The notes beneath the pieces are model-generated. The model was not told the origin of the DNA, searched no databases, and was given only the letters and a program-made list of their open reading frames with translations. A stretch of DNA of 41,312 nucleotides from CAZCPB01 sp044223975 (GTDB lineage: Bacteria; Planctomycetota; Phycisphaerae; Phycisphaerales; UBA1924), in contig JBGALI010000030.1 in the NCBI GenBank assembly GCA_044223975.1, forward strand, positions 1-41,312, given 5' to 3'. Every line of letters starts with the position of its first letter. Position 1 is the stretch's first letter. The position numbers and the translations under genes were made by a program. This document shows, one piece after another, positions 38,111 through 41,312 of the stretch.

Positions 38111-38896
38111 ATGCCCAAAGCCAAGAGCGCACCCAAGAAGCCGGCGAAAGCCGCGGCGGCGCCGATGAGCCTTCAGGACGTGATGAAGGCGCTCGAGAAG
38201 GCCGGGTCCGCGCAGACGCGGAAGACCTATGCGCGGCACGGGGCGCCGGAGCCGATGTTCGGCGTCAGCTTTGCGACGTTGAAGACGCTGTACAAGCGGA
38301 TCGGGGTCGATCAGAAGTTGGCGGAGGCGTTGTGGGGCACGAAGAACTTTGATGCGCTCAACCTTGCGGTGAAGATCGCCGATCCCGCGAACATATCGTC
38401 GAAGGAGCTTGATCGCTGGGCCGCGACGCCGACGGCGCCGATGTGCGGGGCGTATGTCGCGCACCTGGCAGCGGAGAGTCCGCACGGGCGGGCCAAGGCC
38501 GACAAATGGCTTGGGGCGTCGGACGAACCGACGCGACATGCCGCGTGGTCTCTTGTTGCCGCGCTGGCGAGGATCGATGAATCGATCGCGGATTCATGGT
38601 TCGTCGAGCGGATCGCGAAGATCGAGAAGACGGTTCACGGCGCTCCCAACGCGGACCGCTACCACATGAACAATGCGCTGATCGCGATCGGCGGACGCAA
38701 TGCGGCTCTTTGCAAGGCGGCGACCGCCGCGGCCAAGCGGATCGGCGTGATCGAGGTCGATCACGGGGACACGGCGTGCAAAACGTCCGTTGCCGCGGAG
38801 TCGATCGCCAAGAGCTGGGAGCGGGCCAAGGCGGGGGGATTTGAGTCGCCTGCCGCGCATGAGAGGTCGCGGGAGTCGATGCGGACGCGGTGCTAG
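38111..38896 (+). CDS. DNA alkylation repair protein, AlkD-like
   Basis: A 261-residue HEAT-like repeat protein of the DNA alkylation repair family, which recognises and excises alkylated bases. A Lys/Ala-rich, probably disordered N-terminus (MPKAKSAPKKPAKAAAA) precedes LQDVMKALEKAGSAQTRKTY, then FGVSFATLKTLYKRIG, then LAEALWGTKNFDALNLAVKI, a run of helices matching AlkD-type proteins. Later helices carry LDRWAATPTAPMCGAYVAHL and WSLVAALARIDESIADSWF, and then RYHMNNALIAIGGRN. The C-terminus is short and basic with a Cys last residue. AGGAGA 7 nt upstream supports ATG 38111. It is flanked by repeats R2 and R3 in the accessory segment. Catalytic competence was not verified. Confidence 0.82.
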   Translation: MPKAKSAPKKPAKAAAAPMSLQDVMKALEKAGSAQTRKTYARHGAPEPMFGVSFATLKTLYKRIGVDQKLAEALWGTKNFDALNLAVKIADPANISSKELDRWAATPTAPMCGAYVAHLAAESPHGRAKADKWLGASDEPTRHAAWSLVAALARIDESIADSWFVERIAKIEKTVHGAPNADRYHMNNALIAIGGRNAALCKAATAAAKRIGVIEVDHGDTACKTSVAAESIAKSWERAKAGGFESPAAHERSRESMRTRC

Positions 38897-38911
38897 GGAA
38901 CGGTGGAGCGA

Positions 38912-39013
38912 GGGTGGGCGAAGAGGGGCTCGGAAAGCGATCGCGCGTGAAGAGGGGGCGTAGGACGTGAAGCGGCAGGTGGGACACCTGCCCCACTAGG
39001 TTGGGTAGGAAGG
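38912..39013 (+). repeat. Partial dispersed repeat, copy R3 (~100 bp)
   Basis: It keeps only the 3' modules of R1/R2: GGGCGAAGAGG-like, GCGATCGCG, GAAGAGGGGGCGTAGG, the hairpin GGCAGGTG-GGA-CACCTGCC, CCCACTAG and GGGTAGGAAGG. It follows alkD directly, in the same orientation. Together R1, R2 and R3 separate all genes of the accessory segment. Confidence 0.75.
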
Positions 39014-39092
39014 CGCGGAGCGGAAGTTCGGGGCGGGGTGGCGCGTGCTTTGGTGGATCGTTCGTCGATAGCTCTGCGGTGTGCCGCGGGGC

Positions 39093-40313
39093 TCAATCGG
39101 CGTAGCGGACGACACCCTTGCCCTTGGTGATCTTGCCGATCTCGAAGACGGTTTCGCCGAGCTTTTTGAGCTGTTCGCGGACGGACTCGGCGAAGGTGGG
39201 CTTGACGATCAGGCAGAATCCGATGCCGAGGTTGAAGACGCGTTCCATCTCGTCGTCGCTCACGCCGCCGTGCTTCTGGAGGAAGCGGAAGACGGGGGGG
39301 ATTTCCCATGCCGCGCGGTCGATGAGGGCGTCGCAGGTGGGGGGGAGTGAGCGGACGAGGTTCTCGCGGAGGCCGCTGCCGGTGATGTGGGCCATGCCGC
39401 TGACGACGTTCTTGACGCGGTAGGAGCGGAGGATGCGGGCGACGTGGTCGCAGTAGATGCGGGTGGGGGTGAGGAGGACTTGGCCGAGGGATGGGGGTGG
39501 GGAAGAAGAGGAGTGTTTCTTGGACGATCTTGGTGCGCGGCGGGGCTTCAGCGAGGAAGGAGCGGGGGTAGAAGCGGAAGAGACGGAGCCCTCACCGCCG
39601 CGGGGCGCGGCGACTCTCCCTGAGGGAGAGTGAGGGAGCGCATCTTCGTAGACTTTGGTGAGATCGAGGGCCGCGTGGTCGACGATCTTGCGGACCAGGG
39701 AGTAGCCGTTGGAGTGGATGCCGCTGGAGGCGAGTCCGAGGACGACATCGCCGGGGCGGACCCATGACGGTTTGATGGCGCGCTTGAGCTCGACGACGCC
39801 GACGCAGAAGCCGGCGAGGTCGAAGTCGCCCTTGGCGTAGACGTCGGGCATCTCGGCGGTTTCACCGCCGAGGAGGGCGCAGCCGGCGAGTTTGCAGCCT
39901 TCGACCATGCCGCGGACGAGGTCGGTGAGGATGGACTTGTCGACCTTGGGGACGGCGATGTAGTCGAGGAAGAAGAGGGGCTCGGCGCCCTGGACGACGA
40001 GGTCGTTGACGTTCATGGCGACCAGGTCGATGCCGATGGTGTCGTAGATGCCAAGCTGGGTGGCGAGCTTAAGCTTGGTGCCGACGCCGTCGGCGCAGGC
40101 GACGAGGACGGGTTCCTTGTAGTTGCGGCGGAAGAGGCGCTGGTTGTAGTCGAGGCGGAAGAGTCCGGCGAAGCCGCCGGGGTTCTGGATGACGCGCGGG
40201 GAGAAGGTGCGGCGGACCAGGGCGCCCAGCGAGTCGGTGAAGGAGTCCTTCTCGTGGAGGTCGACGCCGGCGGAGGCGTAGGAGAGGGCGGGTTTTTCGG
40301 AGGTGCCCGGCAT
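39093..40313 (-). CDS. purM: Phosphoribosylformylglycinamidine cyclo-ligase (PurM) with insertion
   Basis: A 406-residue AIR synthetase, the fifth step of de novo purine synthesis (FGAM + ATP to AIR). Family motifs are clear: YASAGVDLHEKD (11-22), ACADGVGTKLKLA (72-84), IGIDLVAMNVNDLVVQGAEP (93-112), LLGGETAEMPDVY (147-159), GLASSGIHSNGYSLVRK (193-209), LLTPTRIY (280-287) and MAHITGSGLREN. PurM is normally ~345 residues. The excess lies between VYEDAL (226) and LGQVLLTPTR (276): about 49 Ser/Pro/Arg-rich residues where ~10 are usual. All catalytic segments are intact, so the enzyme is probably active with a surface loop. It is essential-type housekeeping in an otherwise variable stretch. Confidence 0.92.
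   Translation of the reverse strand: MPGTSEKPALSYASAGVDLHEKDSFTDSLGALVRRTFSPRVIQNPGGFAGLFRLDYNQRLFRRNYKEPVLVACADGVGTKLKLATQLGIYDTIGIDLVAMNVNDLVVQGAEPLFFLDYIAVPKVDKSILTDLVRGMVEGCKLAGCALLGGETAEMPDVYAKGDFDLAGFCVGVVELKRAIKPSWVRPGDVVLGLASSGIHSNGYSLVRKIVDHAALDLTKVYEDALPHSPSGRVAAPRGGEGSVSSASTPAPSSLKPRRAPRSSKKHSSSSPPPSLGQVLLTPTRIYCDHVARILRSYRVKNVVSGMAHITGSGLRENLVRSLPPTCDALIDRAAWEIPPVFRFLQKHGGVSDDEMERVFNLGIGFCLIVKPTFAESVREQLKKLGETVFEIGKITKGKGVVRYAD
39489..39635 (-). other. In-frame low-complexity insertion in purM
   Basis: It encodes PurM residues ~227-275 (PHSPSGRVAAPRGGEG, then a Ser/Lys/Pro-rich run). The first 18 or so codons come from the 57-bp palindromic repeat at 39582-39638. The rest (39489-39581) has a different, Ser-rich composition and an AAGAAGAGGAG run on the plus strand. 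It lies at a loop position between two conserved blocks. Confidence 0.8.
39582..39638 (-). repeat. 57-bp nested palindrome, copy inside purM
   Basis: On the minus strand an inner stem ACTCTCCC-TCA-GGGAGAGT is enclosed near CCCTCA/TGAGGG arms (39631-39636 with 39589-39594). It ends in GGCTCCGTC. A copy of equal length with a different inner stem lies at 40936-40992. Fifty-seven is divisible by three, so the insertion keeps the purM frame. Confidence 0.75.
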
Positions 40314-40364
40314 GACGGGAGGATATCAGGCGCGGGGCGCGGGGCGCGGCGAGCGGCGCGGCAA

Positions 40365-40907
40365 CTACTTGAGCAGGACCGTGCCGGCGAGGCCGGGGCG
40401 CGAGAGGCCGAGCGCTTCGGCGAGCGAAGTCATGCCCGCGATGTCGGCATCATCGAAAGCGCCGACCTCGTAGCTGTCGGCATCGAGGACGCCCCAGCAG
40501 GTGCCGTCAGGGTTGAACATCGGGACGACCGCCTCGGACTTGTCCTTGGGGTCGCAGGCGATGTAGTTGGCGCCGAGGGTGGCGACGTCGTGGATGAGGA
40601 TGGGGCGGGAATCGAGGAAAGACCTGCCGCACATGCCGTGGAGGCCGATGGGGGAGCAGGCGGGCTTGTCGCGGCGGGCGAGGAGGATCATCTCGCCCGC
40701 GGCGGGGGATTTCTCGTAGAAGCCGATCCAGGAGACGCGGGTGGGCCGGTTGTAGCGGATGAGGCCGGGTGAGTCGAGGCCGAAGGCGTCCCAGATGAGG
40801 TCGCAGGCGAGTTGCATGGCCTGGGCGCGGGGGAGTGACTTGCCTTCGCGCGCGGCGCGGGCGAGGAGGGGCGCGTAGTCGCGGGAGGTGAGGGCGCGCG
40901 TGGCCAT
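40365..40907 (-). CDS. msrC: Free methionine-(R)-sulfoxide reductase (GAF-type)
   Basis: A 180-residue GAF-domain protein that matches free-Met-R-sulfoxide reductase (E. coli YebR/MsrC type), which repairs free oxidised methionine using thioredoxin. Key signatures are SWIGFYEK (59-66), KPACSPI with Cys84, GMCGRS with Cys93, YIACDPKDKSEAVVPMF with Cys118, and GVLDADS (139-145). The three Cys sit almost exactly where the catalytic and resolving Cys of the E. coli enzyme lie (84, 94, 118, from memory). ATG 40907 is chosen because homology starts soon after. The frame upstream runs through the palindromic repeat at 40936-40992 and into rpsR. An exported thioredoxin is encoded at 31979-32944, but the cytoplasmic reductant is not in the window. 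Confidence 0.82.
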   Translation of the reverse strand: MATRALTSRDYAPLLARAAREGKSLPRAQAMQLACDLIWDAFGLDSPGLIRYNRPTRVSWIGFYEKSPAAGEMILLARRDKPACSPIGLHGMCGRSFLDSRPILIHDVATLGANYIACDPKDKSEAVVPMFNPDGTCWGVLDADSYEVGAFDDADIAGMTSLAEALGLSRPGLAGTVLLK

Positions 40908-40935
40908 GGAGTTGAACGAGCGCACGAGGAGTGCG

Positions 40936-40992
40936 GACGGACCTCCCCCGGCATCGAGGACTCGCCACGCCTCCGCGAGCGCGGAGGGGGAG
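40936..40992 (-). repeat. 57-bp nested palindrome, copy between rpsR and msrC
   Basis: Outer arms CTCCCCC (40943-40949) and GGGGGAG (40986-40992) enclose an inner perfect stem CCTCCGCG/CGCGGAGG (40970-40977 with 40980-40987, overlapping the outer arm by two bases) with loop AG. Length, nested layout and the end GTCCGTC match the repeat inside purM, while the stem sequence differs. Confidence 0.72.
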
Positions 40993-40996
40993 CGGG

Positions 40997-41239
40997 TCAG
41001 AGGGTCGCGGAGGTGTAGGGGAGGAGGCCCATGAAGCGGGCGCGCTTCACGGCCTGGCTGAGCATGCGCTGCTCGCGGGCGCTGGTGCCGAGGCGCTTGC
41101 GGCCGTAGATCTTGCCGTTGGGGGACATGAGGCGGCGGAGCGTCTCGATGTCTTTCCAATCGACGAAGGCGCGGCCGCTGGAGGTGGTGCGGGCGACCTT
41201 GGCACGCTGGACGGGGGTGAAGCGGCTGAACTTGGACAT
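40997..41239 (-). CDS. rpsR: 30S ribosomal protein bS18
   Basis: An 80-residue S18. Characteristic stretches are FVDWKDIETLRRLMSPNGKI, then RLGTSAREQRMLSQAVKRAR, then FMGLLPYTS. It binds the small-subunit platform next to bS6. The N-terminus has no Cys, so this is the Cys-free ('C-minus') form that does not bind zinc through a CPxC motif. ATG 41239 lacks a close ribosome binding site; a GGAG lies ~22 nt upstream with a perfect CCCGCC/GGCGGG hairpin between (41247-41260). The bS6 gene, often upstream, would be outside the window. Confidence 0.93.
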   Translation of the reverse strand: MSKFSRFTPVQRAKVARTTSSGRAFVDWKDIETLRRLMSPNGKIYGRKRLGTSAREQRMLSQAVKRARFMGLLPYTSATL

Positions 41240-41246
41240 TGCATGA

Positions 41247-41260
41247 CCCGCCGTGGCGGG
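41247..41260 (-). other. Hairpin in the rpsR leader
   Basis: CCCGCC-AC-GGCGGG on the minus strand forms a 6-bp stem between a GGAG (41264-41261) and the rpsR ATG at 41239. Folding would bring the GGAG nearer to the start codon. It could also be a fragment of a longer autoregulatory leader cut by the window edge. Confidence 0.3.
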
Positions 41261-41312
41261 CTCCGTCGTGGGGTTGCCCGGGGACTGGGGTCGGTACGGC
41301 CGACCGGGCCCG

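Noticed and set aside
41047..41244. Alternative frame starting at ATG 41244, overlapping rpsR
   Set aside because: Its translation is Ser/Pro/Ala filler, while the frame from 41239 encodes an unmistakable bS18.

Overview
This is a high-GC window with many strand switches and short operons. Several features together point to the Planctomycetota, probably the Phycisphaerae. They are tandem Hanks-type Ser/Thr kinases with TPR tails beside a TIGR02999-type ECF sigma factor, a DUF1559-like prepilin, a membrane protein ending in a CASCGYD...CPECG ribbon, and a large secreted PQQ-propeller protein. The lineage is inferred from gene content, not from a marker phylogeny.

Layout. 1-360: the 3' end of an unidentified gene, then a tRNA-Ala(CGC) on the minus strand with a clean intrinsic terminator. 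555-3550: a zinc uptake operon (znuA, znuC, znuB) behind a Fur/Zur-like inverted repeat. 3594-6270: a secreted GH51 arabinofuranosidase and a 62-residue protein. 6271-6722: intergenic DNA holding two inverted 68-bp nested-palindrome repeats. 6723-11335: a GH3-type adenylating enzyme, a DinB-like protein, an NRDE/TANGO2 protein and an orphan nuoH. 11368-12902: a minus-strand run of three small envelope proteins. 13130-18675: a 1476-residue PQQ-propeller protein and an M28 peptidase. 18716-20217: a FlgM-like protein and a secreted protein of unknown function.

20279-30163 is the main signalling locus. It reads on the minus strand from an ECF sigma factor into three related membrane Ser/Thr kinases with divergent TPR sensor or scaffold tails. 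Divergent from it, a PadR repressor sits behind a consensus promoter with an inverted repeat lying across both promoter boxes. PadR overlaps a gene that joins a HAAS (permease-prefix-like) domain to a secretin-N-like exported region. A perfect internal ribosome binding site at the junction suggests that this gene makes two proteins.

31979-34794 (minus): a tandem thioredoxin, a type IV prepilin-like protein, and a putative DNA-binding protein whose 3' end runs into a tract of GGTGAGGA octamers. 34795-39092 is an accessory, repeat-rich segment. It holds an aspartyl-protease-like gene of visibly lower GC, an unknown gene bracketed by two ~285-bp direct repeats, and an AlkD-type DNA repair gene followed by a partial third repeat. 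39093-41239 (minus) returns to housekeeping genes: rpsR, a free-methionine-R-sulfoxide reductase, and purM. PurM carries an in-frame low-complexity insertion that includes a 57-bp palindromic repeat, and a sister copy of that repeat lies upstream of the reductase gene.

The best candidates for undescribed biology are the sigma/kinase triplet, the PadR-HAAS-secretin-N unit with its internal start, and repeat families that enter or border coding sequence. Coding calls rest on residues and motifs read by eye. No similarity search was run.
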